Shown piece by piece: positions 10,136 through 21,098 of a stretch of DNA of 64,000 bases. Position 1 is the first letter of the stretch; the number at the start of each line of letters is the position of its first letter. The notes beneath the pieces are model-generated. The model had not been told where the DNA came from. It saw only the letters and a list, made by a program, of their open reading frames with translations, and did not search any database. Origin of the DNA: Caecitellus pseudoparvulus (Eukaryota; Bigyra: Bicosoecida). The DNA lies in the NCBI GenBank assembly GCA_965644315.1, contig CBFFRQ010000149.1, positions 1 to 64,000 on the forward strand, given 5' to 3'. A program made the position numbers and the translations under genes.

Positions 10136-12354
10136 TCAGGGACTGCCCGGACTGCCGGCCGCTTGGTCAGCGATACCCAGCAGCGCCGCCAAGTCCGCAG
10201 GAGCCAGGCGCAGCGCAGTGCCCGAGTCACCAGCACAACGGACGGCAGCATCGTACACCTGTGTATAGCTCTGCAGCACCTCTCGGGCCACAGCAGTCCG
10301 CAGCCGGCGCCTGAGCAGAACGTCAACCACCCCCACCAGGCCTGGCTCCAGGTCACCCGAGTACGCCAGGGTAGCCACTGCCTCTCCTGCAGCCGCGACA
10401 TCGTCAGCAGAGAGGGAGGCTGCCTCGCCCTGGGCGGCGGAAGCAGCTGTCGTCTGCAGCTGCAGGAGCCCTGTGCGAAGCAGGATGCTTGAGGCGTGGG
10501 TGGAGGCACATCGCCGGCACCAGTACTGCACTTCCTCTGTCAGCACGCCTGCCCACGCAGCTGCTGGCGAATGTGTCTCTGAGGCACTGGCGCCTTGCAA
10601 AGCCCTGTCCACGGCAGCCGTGCAGTTCAGCATGTACCTGTGTGGAGGCGGGGGGCTTGCCGTGTGGACGGGTGTGTGACTCGCAAGCTCGACAACGCAG
10701 CACGTACATGCACAGCTGGGGTTCCTCAAGTGCACTGCCTCGCACGTGCAGGGAGTGCAGGAGAAAGGCAGCGCCATTCGCCACGGCGTGGTGCACCATG
10801 AGACTCGGGTCAACCGCGCCTGAGCTGGGCGGCGGCACGGCCAGAAACGCAGCAAGCTCTGGAGCCAACGCATCGGAGTGCTCTGGCTCCCCCCCATGCA
10901 GCACCCCAAACAAGCGGTGCTCGGCACACCACTCAGCAGGCCAGGCCCTCCGCTGGTCTGCGCATGCCCCGCTCCCGCTGACAGTTGCCGAAGTGAGCAT
11001 GCGCCGCAGCGCACCAGCTGACTCCACAGCAGCCTGAGGAGGCAGGAGATCAGAAGGCAGGGGTGCTAGCTGCTCCGACAAGCGTCGGTTCGCCTCAGCC
11101 GACGCCTTGTACACCTGCAGCGCGGCTGCGGCAACTGCCTCGTCTGTCGCGCGCAGAATGGGGGCGTCCTCGCCTGCACCGACGAGAGCCTTGGTCAGCT
11201 GGCCATGGTAGAAGACCACGGCGTCCCACAATGCCAGCGCGCTGACAGGGTCGGCTGCTGTGCGTTGCATCTGCTGGTGCAGCCTCGCTGCAAGGGACTT
11301 CGACAGGGGGGTGGCAAGGCTGGCCAGCTGAGAGGGCAGGTGCAGGCAGCCGTCGCTGACAGCGGCCTCTGCACTGGAGGCCTGGTGTGCCTGTGGCACC
11401 ATGCTGCTCAGGGCGTCTCCCTCCGTCACGAGGCACTGGTGTACCCACCCAAGGAGTGTGGACACCGTCTGGGGGGGGTCAGCCCCCCCTGCCTGCGCGG
11501 CAGTGGACAGGAACTTGCGAAGCAGGAAGGCACCGCGGGCGGACAGAAAGTCGCGTGTTATGGCAGAGAAGTATGACCACCGCGCCGACAGGAGGGGGAG
11601 GGCGGCGTGAAACGCTGCCACCTGGTCTGAGGCGCCCTGCTCCCGTGCCACGACACCTGCAACCTGAGTCGCCCACTGGAACGCCACACCCAGAGCAGTC
11701 TCCCGCAGCTGGGCAACGTGCTCCAGCACCGCCAAGGCCGCGTCGTTGGGGCCGCTGACGAGCTCAGTCTTGCACAGCTCTCGAAGGCGCCCAGCGCGGC
11801 GCAGAGCGTCGAGAAACGCAGCGTTGACGGAGGAAGGCGTGGCGTGCACCAGCAGCGCCTCAGCGTCACTGTCAAGGAAGTGTGCCTCATTGAACGCCTC
11901 TGCTGCCTCGCGCTGTCGCTCCAGGGCGCTGCGGCGTCGGAGCAGGCCCTGTGCAGTCTGCAGGAAGCCATCCGCACTGCCTTGCGTGGCTTGCAGCTGC
12001 TCTTGCAGTGCGCCTAGCTTCGTGCCGCACATGTCAACGCTGTCAAGCACGTTCTTCCATTGCTGCTCAAGTGGCTCCAGGGCTCGCAGAAGGGCTGTCG
12101 CCTGATCCAGAGTGGCGTCGGCTGGCGCTGCGTGCAGCACCTTGCGCAGCGAGGAGCAGGAGGTGCCTGCCTCGCTTCCTGCACTGCCCTGCACACGAGC
12201 CAGTGTCTGCAATGCCAGACCAGTACCAGACCCTTCCACATCAAGGCTAGCCTGCGCGCGCAGCAGGGGGCGCAGGCTCCTGCAGACCAAGGATTGGCGA
12301 ACCAATTTCCGCTCCACGCACCAGCTGTCGCAGCCGGGATGGCACTGCCGCCAT
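10136..12354 (-). CDS. COG6: Conserved oligomeric Golgi complex subunit 6
   Basis: The model has three exons on the minus strand: 12354-12322, 12251-10708 and 10637-10136. Both introns are exactly 70 bp and GT-AG, and the product is 692 residues, close to the family's usual size. The first exon is only 11 codons (MAAVPSRLRQL) and joins in frame to ASLDVEGSG. Family-like features include a long helical N-terminal region, the segment NAAFLDALRRAG followed by LRELCKTEL, and the AVLEHVAQLRETALGVAFQW region that matches the COG6 core pattern. COG6 is a lobe-B subunit of the COG tether, which docks retrograde vesicles at the Golgi. The 3' end lies 76 bp before the SAS-6 start on the same strand. 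The short first exon is the least certain part. Confidence 0.85.
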
Positions 12355-13146
12355 GCCACTCGAGTGTGCTGCAGAGTGTGCAGATGCCAGCGTAGCCTGC
12401 ACGAGCTTGGCACTGCCAGACTCGCAGCCAGTCGGCGGGCCCGCGGCAGGGCGCTTCGGGCCTGGGCGTGTGACTGGCCGAGAAGCCAGTGGGCGAAGCG
12501 CGAGGTTGGCGTTGCGGCTTTTGGTGCCAGTGCACTTCGACCAGCTCAAGGGGCTGGGCAGGCCCGACGCCGACGAGTCAGAGGCCACCGGGGTAAAATT
12601 AACTCTCCTGAAACGTGTTTGGATTGTGCGAGGGCCACCAGACCACCACCTACTTCCACCAGCACATTGCTGAGCCTCGTGTGTGTGGCAAGGGAGGCAC
12701 GCGAACTGCTGGGGCACTGCACGAGAGCACTGAAGCACACAGGGCGAGTGGTAGGCCTCGCAAAGCCCCAGAAGCCCTGAAACGACACACAATCCCCTCT
12801 TGTGTGACTCACCCTGCGCCTATGGTCCCACCGACATTGCTGGGAGCCAACACAGCATCTCGAGAGCCACAGGCCCATCTTGAAGCCAGGCGTGGCGACG
12901 CTGCGCACACCCTCTGCCAGCGCCCCAGCTTGCGCCCCTACATTGCAGCGGCCACTGCAAACTGCCAGAGGTAGATCTGTGGGCAGGCCAATGGCCGCTT
13001 GGGCTGCCGCTGCCCTCTGGGGCAGCTCTGGGCTCCGTCCCGGCAAGCTGGGACGGAGCCTTCCCAACCTCGCTCCGCCAGGCCCGAAGCTGCAACGCCT
13101 CTGGAAAAGGGGCCCCCCTGCTTCTCTGGCCTCGGGGCAGAATGCT
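12355..13146. other. Divergent intergenic region (COG6 / RCC1-IPT gene 2)
   Basis: This 792-bp region separates two divergently transcribed genes and must hold both promoters. No RNA gene, repeat or clear regulatory motif is evident. Open frames across it on both strands show no recognisable domain. Confidence 0.45.
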
Positions 13147-16126
13147 ATGCGTTGTTCTTTTCTTGTCTTTGTGATTCTTTTCTTGCGTGCTTGTGCGGTG
13201 CCCGTGTCGGCGCCGCCTGATCTGGCTGGCGTCCACTTCCTCTCGTACTCTCCACTTTCGGACACCACGCCACTGGGCAGCCCAATGGAGCTGCCCACCC
13301 CTCTAGCCCTTGCCATAGCTGCGGCAAACATGTCCTTGCACCTGCATGCGGCGCACATGGGCCTCCAGCGAGACTTCCTGCGCCTGGACTTCAACTTGAC
13401 GTTTTCCGGACCCGCCCTGTCGGATTCCTCTGCGCCCCACTGGCCCCAGGTGCAATACGAGGCCAACTGGCTTGTGGCTGCCCGAGTCAGCGGTAACGCC
13501 AGCTGGACTGTGCCGATTGGCGCTCCCAATGGCACTATCGGCATGCCTGCCACATGCCCCCCGAGCGCCGATACGCCAGGGCTTCCAGCCCCACACCGCC
13601 TGATGCTGCAGTCCGCTCAAGGGAACTCCACTGTGCCCTTGGTACTGCCATCCTGCGCGAACGTGCTGCTGTCTATTCAGCTCGCGTGGCGGCGTGGCGA
13701 GCTGGAGCCTCGGCTTGCCTGCAATGGCGTGCATGTGTGGCGGGGTTCTGCGTGGCACGTGCTGGACCCGCTGCACGTCTGTGGCGCAGGCTTCGCGGCA
13801 GGGCACCCTGTGCTGCCGTCCCTACCTGGCACGGCATTCTCGTGGCCACATGCGACTTGGTCGCCTCTGTCCTGGACGCTTCCACAGCACCCAGTGCGCG
13901 CCGTGCTGCATGTGCCCTTGCAGCGGCTGCTGTCGCCGTCCCCTGCTGAGCAGAGCACGCGTTGGCTGCTTGCATCCCTGGCCATCACAGACGGCGCCCT
14001 GGTTGGTATGGCACTCAATGCGTCAGTGAGAGTGAACTCGCTGCACGGCCACGCCGCAAGTTGGGCTGTGGGCGGAGCAGGGCAGCAGCCTTTGTCTGTC
14101 CCTAGCCCAATCCGCATCATGCCAACAGCGCAGGCCATCGTGCAGGTGGAGGCTGGCATGGAGCATACATGTGCTGTATACCGCGAGGGGCGGCTAAAAT
14201 GCTGGGGTTTTAACGGCCCTAACCCTGACTTTGACGGCGCAGGGGCGGGGAGACTGGGGTATGGTGACACGCGCACGCGGGGCCAGCGGGAGCACCTGAA
14301 GGACATAGAGTTCGTCGACGTGGGGGGTGTTGTCATGGACGTTGTGACTGGTGGCTTGCACTCGTGTGTGCGGCTGGTGAGTGGTCAGGTGCGGTGCTGG
14401 GGCTCGAACTTTGCAGGGCAGCTTGGCGTGGGGCACTTGTTGGATGTGGGCGCAGTGAACACGCCCGCCGAGGCTGGCTTGGTGGGCCTCACCTTTGCGC
14501 CGGTGGCCTTGTCCATCGGCGCGTTCACCACGTGCGCCCTGGCACCCGATGCCAGGGCGCACTGCTGGGGTTCCAACTTGGGCTGGCAGCTGTCCCCTGG
14601 TCAGCTGGAATACCCCACCGTGCCTGTTGTCCCAGCGCCTGGAATGGCACCTCCAGTCGAGGTGCCGGGAGGCATAGCGTCGATGCGAGTGCACAGTGAC
14701 GGTATTTGCGCCGTGTCGCGGCTTGGGGCAGTGTACTGCTGGGGTGAGCACGACCCTGCGAAATCTGGGTTCTTCTCCGGAGGCTTCGGGATCCTGGGTG
14801 TTGGAGGGGGAGTGCTGGGCCGCGGCAATGCCTTGGGACAGGTGCCCGCTGTGCTTGGCCCCGTGCCGCTGGGGGAAGCCGTGATGAAAGTCGAAGGCGG
14901 CTACTATCACGTCTGCGCCTTGACCCCCGCTGGACGAGTGCGGTGTTGGGGCGCTAACGGGCCATACGCGCCCAACTCAGTGCGCCTCTTCGGGCGTCTG
15001 GGAGCTGGGCACAGCGAGAGCATCGGCGACAACGAGCCTGCATCTGAGTCAGTGTACGTGCCCTTGCCTGGGCCAGCAACTGACATCTGTGCTGGGCTGG
15101 GCATGTCCTGCGCGCTGATCATGCACCCTGACGAAGGGCAGGGCATTATATGCTGGGGCGAGAGCGGCACAGGGCCCCTTGGGGCAGGCATGTTTATCAG
15201 CACGGGGTATGCAACTGGGCCGAGCGCGCCACGAGTGGACAGCATGGGGCTGATCCCCCTTCCGGGCGTGCCTGTATCACTCACCTGCGGCGCATACCAT
15301 GTGTGTGCGCTCTTTAGGCACGGTGGGTTGCTGTGCTGGGGGCCGGGGCTGAACGGCCTCCTTGGCCGCGCATCAGGCGCTATTCTGGGCGATGATGAAA
15401 CGCTGGAAAAGCTGCCGTTTGTGAGGGAGAGCACCCCAGTGCCGCCTCAACTGCTGCCGTGGGCCATTCTCACCCAGCGCCGTCGGCTACGCGCCGTGCA
15501 GGGCAGTGCAGCTTTGCAGCACGCTTGTGCTCGTTTTGAGGGTGGCAATGTGCGTTGTTGGGGGCGGGGATCTGGCTTTGAGTTGGGGGGCTCTGGGCCA
15601 GACGTCCTGGGCGACGACGAACACATGGACACGGCCATCACAGTGCCGCTTGGACACAGGTCGGCGGCAGTGAATGTGGGGCACCAGTACTCCTGTTCTG
15701 TTGGAACGGATGGGTCCTTGGTGTGTTGGGGTGACAACAGCTTCGGGCAGTTGGGTGTGGGGGACACTGAAGAGCGCCCTCTGGCGTCATACTACACTGG
15801 CGCAGCCACTGCCGAGCCTGTCGTCTTCCCAGCGCCAGCAGTCGCAGTGTCAGCGGGAGTTGAACACACCTGTGCAGTGTTGAGTACACAGGCGCTGTAC
15901 TGCTGGGGCTCGAATCATCAGTGGAAGGCAGGTCACCCAAGCTTGACCCAGATCGGCCAGTCCCCAAGCACCCTCCCTGGCGACGTCGGGCATGTTGAGG
16001 AAGTGGGCCCAGTGACAAGTGTGGGGGCTTCTGACGACTTCACATGCGCGTCCATGGTGAATGGCAGTGCACTATGCTGGGGATTGAACCGCTTTGGGCA
16101 AATTGGGGGAGGCGCACTGCGCTATT
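13147..16126 (+). pseudogene. 5' part of a second giant RCC1/IPT gene, split by the viral insertion
   Basis: The start at 13147 is chosen because it opens directly onto a signal peptide (MRCSFLVFVILFLRACA). An unclassified N-terminal domain of about 300 residues follows, with sequence resemblance to the left paralogue (for example DFNLTFSG against DFNLTFGG). From about residue 335 there are at least eleven RCC1-like repeats with CWG motifs. The frame reaches residue ~993 at the insertion point, where the codon run GGC GCA CTG CGC TAT T continues in the same frame at 54817. As it stands, the transcript would meet a stop (TAA at 16126-16128, shared with the first viral bases), yielding a secreted protein of about 993 residues that lacks the IPT and membrane parts. 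No decay is visible in this half, which suggests a recent insertion. Confidence 0.85.
16122..16126. repeat. Target site duplication CTATT (left copy, outer element)
   Basis: CTATT precedes the first base of the left inverted repeat and is repeated directly after the right inverted repeat at 54812-54816. Removing the element and one copy restores the host reading frame. A 5-bp duplication fits a retroviral-type integrase. Confidence 0.95.
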
Positions 16127-16277
16127 AACAACAAAGGAGGAAGGAGATTATTTCGCTCCGCTTATTTCTCATTCCTCCTCCTTGCTCCGCATTTAATTTC
16201 TGCGAAATTATATTTTATGGTATTTCTCATATGGGAAATTAAAAGGATTTTCGTAAGAAAATATTATAATATAAAGT

Positions 16278-16497
16278 CCCCAAAAAAAAATAATATTTTT
16301 TATAAATAATAAAATAAAAATAGTTTTTCTTTTTTAGGGATTTATCCCTTATTTAGTCCCTAATAATAAAAATATAAATAATTAAAGTTTTTAGGGTTAA
16401 AATTTTAAAATTACCCCAAAAAAAAATAATATCTTTCAGAAATAATAAAATAAAAAAAGTTTTTTTTTTAGGGATTTAACCCTTATTTTTACCCTAA
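16278..16497. repeat. Tandem imperfect repeat inside the outer terminal repeat
   Basis: Two copies of a roughly 85-bp unit lie at 16278-16362 and 16414-16497. Each starts CCCCAAAAAAAAATAATAT, continues through AATAATAAAATAAAAA and ends with a GGGATTTA..CCCTTATTT..CCCTAA stretch. The same pair occurs inverted in the right terminal repeat. Function is unknown. Confidence 0.75.
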
Positions 16498-16780
16498 AAC
16501 AGTATAACCTTCTAAAAGCATATAAAACCTTCATACATTCGCTCAATCAATAAATTTTTAAAAAATAAATAAAAATAGTTAGGGATATAAAAAGTGCTAG
16601 GGAAAATATATATTTATTCAATCAGTCAATTAATTATTTTATTAATCAGTCAATCAATCAATAAAATAGGCTTCATCAAATGAGATATTAAAAGGCATCA
16701 CCAATAAAATAAATAATAGAGTATATAATAAAAGCCTCTTCAATTGTTATTTTTTTATTATTTTTATACTTAAACAAAAC

Positions 16781-16790
16781 CACTTAAAGA
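16781..16790 (+). promoter_or_regulatory. Early-type promoter box CACTTAAAGA in the left terminal repeat
   Basis: This box is identical to the one serving the gene that starts inside the right terminal repeat at 54136. On the left it is followed only by a 15-codon frame, so it may be non-functional here. Confidence 0.5.
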
Positions 16791-16878
16791 TTTATTTATA
16801 TGGGATATTATATGGAAATTAGACAAAAAATAAATAAGTTATTATAAAATAATTTATTTATTAGTATATTTATAAAAA

Positions 16879-17298
16879 TTATTCATTCTTTTGCTTTTGT
16901 GATTGATAACGTGTTTTGGCTTGTTGTAATATTTTTTGTTTATTGGCTTCATAATATGCTTTTTTATTTTGTAATATTTTTTGTTTGTTAATTTGATAGC
17001 GTGTTTTGGCTTGTTGCAGTATTTCTTCTTTTGTTCTATTTGGAATAATTTTATTTACACATTCTGTATTTTCAATATAGTATCGCTCCCTTGCGTGCAA
17101 TTCCTCTTTACTTTCACACGGAAAATTTTCAATAAGAATAATATCAAAATCATTATATTTAACTAATTGTCTGGATGAGCAGTTTTTCCTCCTTATGTGT
17201 TGATGTTTTCTTTTGAATAAATTTTGAGTAGTTGAGCCAATATAAGTTAATCCACCACCAACAAGCTTATATATTTTACCGTTTTTATAATTTACCAT
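16879..17298 (-). CDS. GIY-YIG endonuclease-like protein (copy 1)
   Basis: The 139-residue product carries a compact GIY-YIG nuclease domain at residues ~8-90. It has GKIYKLVGGG and LTYIGSTTQ in place of the canonical GIY..YIG strands, the helix after KRKHQH, and the ELHARERYYIENTECVNKI segment with the catalytic-type Glu. The C-terminal ~50 residues are a Lys/Gln-rich near-repeat (QQAKTRYQ occurs twice). Such single-domain nucleases are common in virophages and giant viruses, where they may cut DNA for mobility or recombination. It stands next to the left terminal repeat, is transcribed away from the helicase, and has an AT-rich TATATAATT leader. A paralogue in the same element lies at 40846-41304. 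Confidence 0.85.
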   Translation of the reverse strand: MVNYKNGKIYKLVGGGLTYIGSTTQNLFKRKHQHIRRKNCSSRQLVKYNDFDIILIENFPCESKEELHARERYYIENTECVNKIIPNRTKEEILQQAKTRYQINKQKILQNKKAYYEANKQKILQQAKTRYQSQKQKNE

Positions 17299-17373
17299 TT
17301 TATTAATTATATATAGTTTTCCTTTTAAGTATTTTATAATAATTTATTTATTATTTTTTTACTTAAATAAAAT

Positions 17374-17383
17374 CACTTAAAGA
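17374..17383 (+). promoter_or_regulatory. Early-type promoter box CACTTAAAGA upstream of the outer helicase
   Basis: The box lies 29 bp before the ATG at 17413. The same box precedes the other replication genes of both nested elements. Confidence 0.65.
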
Positions 17384-17412
17384 TTTAATTATATGATATG
17401 TTATAATATAGT

Positions 17413-19134
17413 ATGGAAATTTTTAATTTTGAAGAATTTAAAAAGTATATTGCAAATGACGAGGCTAAATGGAAAGCTCAAAACTTAGATAATAAAAAGT
17501 TTAATGAAATTAAGAAAATAAAACATTTTGAAGCGTGTGAATATTTAGAATCAAAAGAATATATTAAAAGAACTATATATTTAATTAATGATGATTATAT
17601 AACAGGTGGTCAAATTGTTTCAAAATCATCATTTGACCCAAAAATTAGGAGATTTCCCAAGGTTATTAAAGATTGGTTTAATTATGAATATTCTAATTTT
17701 AAAACACCAGTAATTAAAACGGATAAAGAGGAATTATTACCAAATGAATTTAATTTATTACCTGAAGGATTACATAAATATAAACCATTCAAAGATTTTG
17801 ATAAAGAAGCAAAAAAATATGCATTATATTTTCTAAATGAATATATACGCCCTGTATTGTGTAATAATAACGAAGAGTATTATAAATATATCATAAATTG
17901 GCTTTCATATATGATTCAAGGAAATAAAAATGATTCTATGTTGGTTTTAAAAGGTATTGAAGGATGTGGAAAATCAACATTTACGAAAATGATATGTGAT
18001 AATATTCTGGGGCGTCAAAGAACGCAGAAAGCATCATCAAAGCCTTTGACTGGTGGATTTAATAGCGAATTAATGGGCAAACAGTTTGTATATTTTGAAG
18101 AATTACGAGCAGGAAGTAAAACCGAGCAAGAAATGGCGTCAAGTGCTTTAAAAGATATGATTACGGACGAATATATGAATTATGAAGCCAAATATAAAAC
18201 ATCCTTAAATAATATTAAAAATGTTTCAAATTTTGTAAGCTTATCTAATAATTACTACGCAATTAAAGATAACCAAGGAAGGCGATATTTTATATTAGAT
18301 ATTAATACATCTCATTATAATAATAAAGAATTATGGGATAATATATATAAAAAATGTTTAAATAAAGAAGTTGGACACGCTCTATTTTGTTATTTTATGG
18401 AAGTAGATGTAAAAAATTTTAGATCACAAAAAATGCCACTAACCGAAAATAAAATATCAAGTTTTATAAAATCCTACACGCCTGAAATTGTATTTATTAG
18501 AGAAAAATATTTATTTACAAAAATCCCAATGAATATTAAAACAAATGATTTATATAATGAGTTTTTAGACTATACAGAAGTAAATAAACCATCAAAAAAA
18601 TCATATTTCTATGACAAATTAAAGCATTATGGTTTGCAATTCAGAAAATCAAATGGATTTAATAAATATATTTATAGTCCTGTAGAATTACAAGAATTAG
18701 CCGATAAATTTAAATGGAGTTTTATTGATGAAGCTGAAAAACACGAAAAGGAAGAAGGAATAAAAGAAGATGAAGAATATACAAGAGAACAAGAATTAAT
18801 AAATAATCAATCAAAAAGAATAAAAGAACAAGCCGAAGAAATAAAACGATTAAAAAAGGAATTAGAAAAATTAAAAATTAAAGAACTTCCAGAATATGAA
18901 CCAAAAATAAAAGAGCCAAAAGAAAAGCAAGAAAAAAATAAAAAAATTGAAGAAGTAATTAATAAAGTTCAAGAAGAAGAAGAAGAAGAAGACGAAAAAT
19001 TAAGCGATTACGCAAAAAATATAATAAATGATGTAGCTAATAATATAAACGAAGAAAAAGAAAATTTAACAAAACCAAAAATAAACAATAAAGTAAATGA
19101 CCCATTCAAACATATTGAAGGGCTTTTTAATTAA
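17413..19134 (+). CDS. SF3 / D5-like viral helicase (outer element)
   Basis: The 573-residue product has a helicase core of the superfamily-3 type found in viral primase-helicases. It shows a Walker A motif (GIEGCGKST, about residues 181-189), a Walker B-like strand (VYFEE, ~225), and a downstream FVSLSNNYYAI segment in the sensor position. It probably unwinds DNA for replication of the element and may load the adjacent polymerase. I see no clear primase motif in the N-terminal 170 residues. The C-terminal ~130 residues are a highly charged Glu/Lys coiled coil. It is the first gene of the order helicase - small protein - polymerase - convergent integrase, which is repeated in the inner element. 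The chosen ATG is the second after the promoter box; the first, near 17391, is out of frame. Confidence 0.88.
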   Translation: MEIFNFEEFKKYIANDEAKWKAQNLDNKKFNEIKKIKHFEACEYLESKEYIKRTIYLINDDYITGGQIVSKSSFDPKIRRFPKVIKDWFNYEYSNFKTPVIKTDKEELLPNEFNLLPEGLHKYKPFKDFDKEAKKYALYFLNEYIRPVLCNNNEEYYKYIINWLSYMIQGNKNDSMLVLKGIEGCGKSTFTKMICDNILGRQRTQKASSKPLTGGFNSELMGKQFVYFEELRAGSKTEQEMASSALKDMITDEYMNYEAKYKTSLNNIKNVSNFVSLSNNYYAIKDNQGRRYFILDINTSHYNNKELWDNIYKKCLNKEVGHALFCYFMEVDVKNFRSQKMPLTENKISSFIKSYTPEIVFIREKYLFTKIPMNIKTNDLYNEFLDYTEVNKPSKKSYFYDKLKHYGLQFRKSNGFNKYIYSPVELQELADKFKWSFIDEAEKHEKEEGIKEDEEYTREQELINNQSKRIKEQAEEIKRLKKELEKLKIKELPEYEPKIKEPKEKQEKNKKIEEVINKVQEEEEEEDEKLSDYAKNIINDVANNINEEKENLTKPKINNKVNDPFKHIEGLFN

Positions 19135-19183
19135 TAATATAATTTACTTTAATTTTTTAATTAATAAAATTATAAATTTAAAC

Positions 19184-19193
19184 CACTTAAAGA
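19184..19193 (+). promoter_or_regulatory. Early-type promoter box CACTTAAAGA upstream of the small outer gene
   Basis: The box ends 10 bp before the first ATG (19203) and 25 bp before the second (19218). The spacing seen at the other genes favours 19218 as the translation start. Confidence 0.6.
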
Positions 19194-19202
19194 AATAATT
19201 AT

Positions 19203-19634
19203 ATGGTATATTATACAATGGCACAAAATAAATTTAAAAATGTTAAATTAGTTAATAAAGGAATAGATTATAACCCATTACGAAAAGAGGTTGAAAAAGA
19301 TTTATACTTATATAATAAGTTAAATGAAAACCATAAAGAAGGGGACAAAATACATAAATTAACAACAAATACGAAGGATTCCTCCGAACTAGTGTTTAAA
19401 GTCGTTGAAGCAGTAATAAAGGATATACCAAATAATAAATTTCATTTGGCTTTAACATATACCACAAAATACGGCAGATTTACGGAATATGTAGGATTTG
19501 ATATAACAAAATATAACGGTATAAATGATATTAAAAAAATATTTCAAGACTACGACGAATATTTACAAAGTAAAATGCAGAAAATAGATAAAGGAATGTA
19601 TGATTTAATAATAAGAATAAGTTATAAACAATAA
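19203..19634 (+). CDS. Unknown small protein between helicase and polymerase (outer)
   Basis: I do not recognise this 143-residue protein. The true start may be the ATG at 19218 (MAQNKFKNVK, 138 residues), because other early genes start at the second ATG after the promoter box. It is hydrophilic and has no signal peptide or membrane segment. Its place between helicase and polymerase matches the 114-residue gene at 23978 in the inner element, and both end with a DEYL..K segment followed by a hydrophobic strand. A role as a replication accessory, such as an ssDNA-binding or processivity factor, is conceivable, but no motif proves it. Confidence 0.7.
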   Translation: MVYYTMAQNKFKNVKLVNKGIDYNPLRKEVEKDLYLYNKLNENHKEGDKIHKLTTNTKDSSELVFKVVEAVIKDIPNNKFHLALTYTTKYGRFTEYVGFDITKYNGINDIKKIFQDYDEYLQSKMQKIDKGMYDLIIRISYKQ

Positions 19635-19705
19635 GGCAATTTAAGATATAACAAAACATAATTTAATTTAATTTTTTAATTAATAAAATTATATATAATA
19701 AAAAC

Positions 19706-19715
19706 TACTTAAAGA
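19706..19715 (+). promoter_or_regulatory. Early-type promoter box TACTTAAAGA upstream of the outer polymerase
   Basis: The box ends 24 bp before the ATG at 19740, with an AT-only spacer. Confidence 0.6.
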
Positions 19716-19739
19716 GATAATTATAATATTGTTTATAAA

Positions 19740-20999
19740 ATGCAAAAAATACAACTAGTAAAATATAATATATCTAATAAATGGTATTCTTACGATGGAA
19801 AGCAACATAAAATAACAGATAAGAACCCAGACCAAGGGTTTATTTTATTTAATGGTTATGAAATGAATAAAAAAGGTTTAGAAAAGTTTTATGATGATAT
19901 GAATATATGGAGCGAACAAATATATAATTTAGAACGTAAAAGCAAAACAGGCAAACAACTAACAAAAATAAACGTAGGAAAATTTAAGAGTTTAGACTCC
20001 TTATTTTTTACTTTAATTAATGATACTAAATATTTTAAAAATCAATATATTGACATTGAACACGACCCAATAACAGAAAAAGAGGAAATATACCGCCAAG
20101 GGTGCTATAATTCAGGGTTAATTTATAAAAGCAAAGAAAAAGACCCAGAAACAGGCGAACCCAAAGTATTTAAAAAAGTTAAAGCTTATGATTTTAAAAA
20201 CTTTTATTTAGGTTTATGTAATTCAACGCATAAAAATTCAATACGTAAAATACCATATAAAGAAGGCGAGGTTAAATTATTAGATAAATTAGATTTTAAT
20301 AAACCCCCTTTCGGAATGTTCAAGGTTAAAATTAAATCTTCACATCCTGATATTTTTAAAGTGTTTTCTTTTTCAAAGGATAATATTTATACACATACGG
20401 ATATAAAAACGGCTTATTTTCTAATGAAATATAAAAATATGGTTGATTCAATGGAATTAATAACAGATGAAGAAGACAACGCCATAATATACACAGAAGA
20501 TAAATTAATAACAATTGGTAATTTATTTAATTATTATTATAAGTTCATTACAGAAGGACGAAAAAAACACCCAGAAAATAAATTATTAAAATATTTAGGT
20601 TCGCATTATTACACGCGATTATATCCACAACGTAAGCCGTTTTATGTTAGCAGAGATAATCCAAAAAGTGCAATTTATCATATGCACCATATAGAATTAA
20701 GTATAATTAATGGTAAAGTAGAATCAAAATATTATATGCTTAAAACATTAGCCCCCAAAAAATCGGCAATACGTCTTCGCCCTTATGTTGAATCATACGC
20801 ACGGCATAAAATGTATAGTTTATTAATGGAATCAAAATATAAAATAAATTTAGATGATGTTATAAGAGTATATATTGACGGTGTAATTTTAAAGAAACGA
20901 ATTAAAAAAAAATTAAAACCTATTGAATTAGTAAAAGAGGAAAAATACCATAATAAAAATATTCAATTAGACGGCAACATATGCAATATAATAAATTAA
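19740..20999 (+). CDS. Short family-B-like DNA polymerase (outer)
   Basis: The 419-residue product carries polymerase-type motifs in order: motif A-like AYDFKNFYLG (~149), a motif B-like KYLGSHYYTRLY (~283) and motif C-like VYIDGVIL (~376). The 3'-5' exonuclease domain of full-length family B polymerases is absent, and the protein is far shorter than typical protein-primed PolB. Motif C keeps the first Asp after Tyr, but the second Asp of the usual YxDTD is replaced. The inner element has the same YIDG. The protein probably copies the element's DNA, possibly protein-primed given the inverted terminal repeats, but priming is inference. Its stop is 1 bp from the convergent integrase stop at 21001. 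Confidence 0.75.
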   Translation: MQKIQLVKYNISNKWYSYDGKQHKITDKNPDQGFILFNGYEMNKKGLEKFYDDMNIWSEQIYNLERKSKTGKQLTKINVGKFKSLDSLFFTLINDTKYFKNQYIDIEHDPITEKEEIYRQGCYNSGLIYKSKEKDPETGEPKVFKKVKAYDFKNFYLGLCNSTHKNSIRKIPYKEGEVKLLDKLDFNKPPFGMFKVKIKSSHPDIFKVFSFSKDNIYTHTDIKTAYFLMKYKNMVDSMELITDEEDNAIIYTEDKLITIGNLFNYYYKFITEGRKKHPENKLLKYLGSHYYTRLYPQRKPFYVSRDNPKSAIYHMHHIELSIINGKVESKYYMLKTLAPKKSAIRLRPYVESYARHKMYSLLMESKYKINLDDVIRVYIDGVILKKRIKKKLKPIELVKEEKYHNKNIQLDGNICNIIN

Positions 21000-21000
21000 A

Positions 21001-21098
21001 TTATTTTTTATTTTTTTTATCAAAATCTTTTATTAGTTCCTCTGCTGTTTTTATTAATTCCGTTCGTGGCTCATATGTTGCGTCCTTCTTTCTGTAAC
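21001..21098 (-). pseudogene. C-terminal fragment of the outer integrase (chromodomain end)
   Basis: The minus strand from the insertion point down to the TAA at 21001-21003 encodes YRKKDATYEPRTELIKTAEE and about twelve further residues. This continues exactly from the interrupted WWDG at the end of the 38801-39719 fragment. It supplies the last strand and C-terminal helix of a chromodomain. Separated from its N-terminal part by 17.7 kb and lacking a start, it should not be expressed. Joined once through the CATCC duplication, the two parts make a 338-residue integrase, almost the length of the inner element's 336-residue enzyme. Confidence 0.9.

Larger units (their letters stand above)
16127..16816. 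repeat. Left terminal inverted repeat of the outer element
   Basis: This 690-bp segment is the reverse complement of 54120-54811. The only difference I found is one homopolymer that is 2 bp longer on the right. It begins AACAACAAAGGAGGAAGG and ends inside a copy of the early promoter box and its ATG. No gene is contained, only a 15-codon frame starting at the shared ATG near 16800. Its inner half has short TCAATCAATCAATAA-type repeats around 16615-16670. Confidence 0.95.

Noticed and set aside
12546-13553. Long minus-strand open frame of 335 codons upstream of and overlapping the second RCC1/IPT gene
   Set aside because: It lies antisense to a frame with a clear signal peptide and shows no domain. 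High GC makes such frames common.
16094-16309. 71-codon frame spanning host DNA and the left terminal repeat
   Set aside because: It bridges the insertion junction and is an artefact of it.
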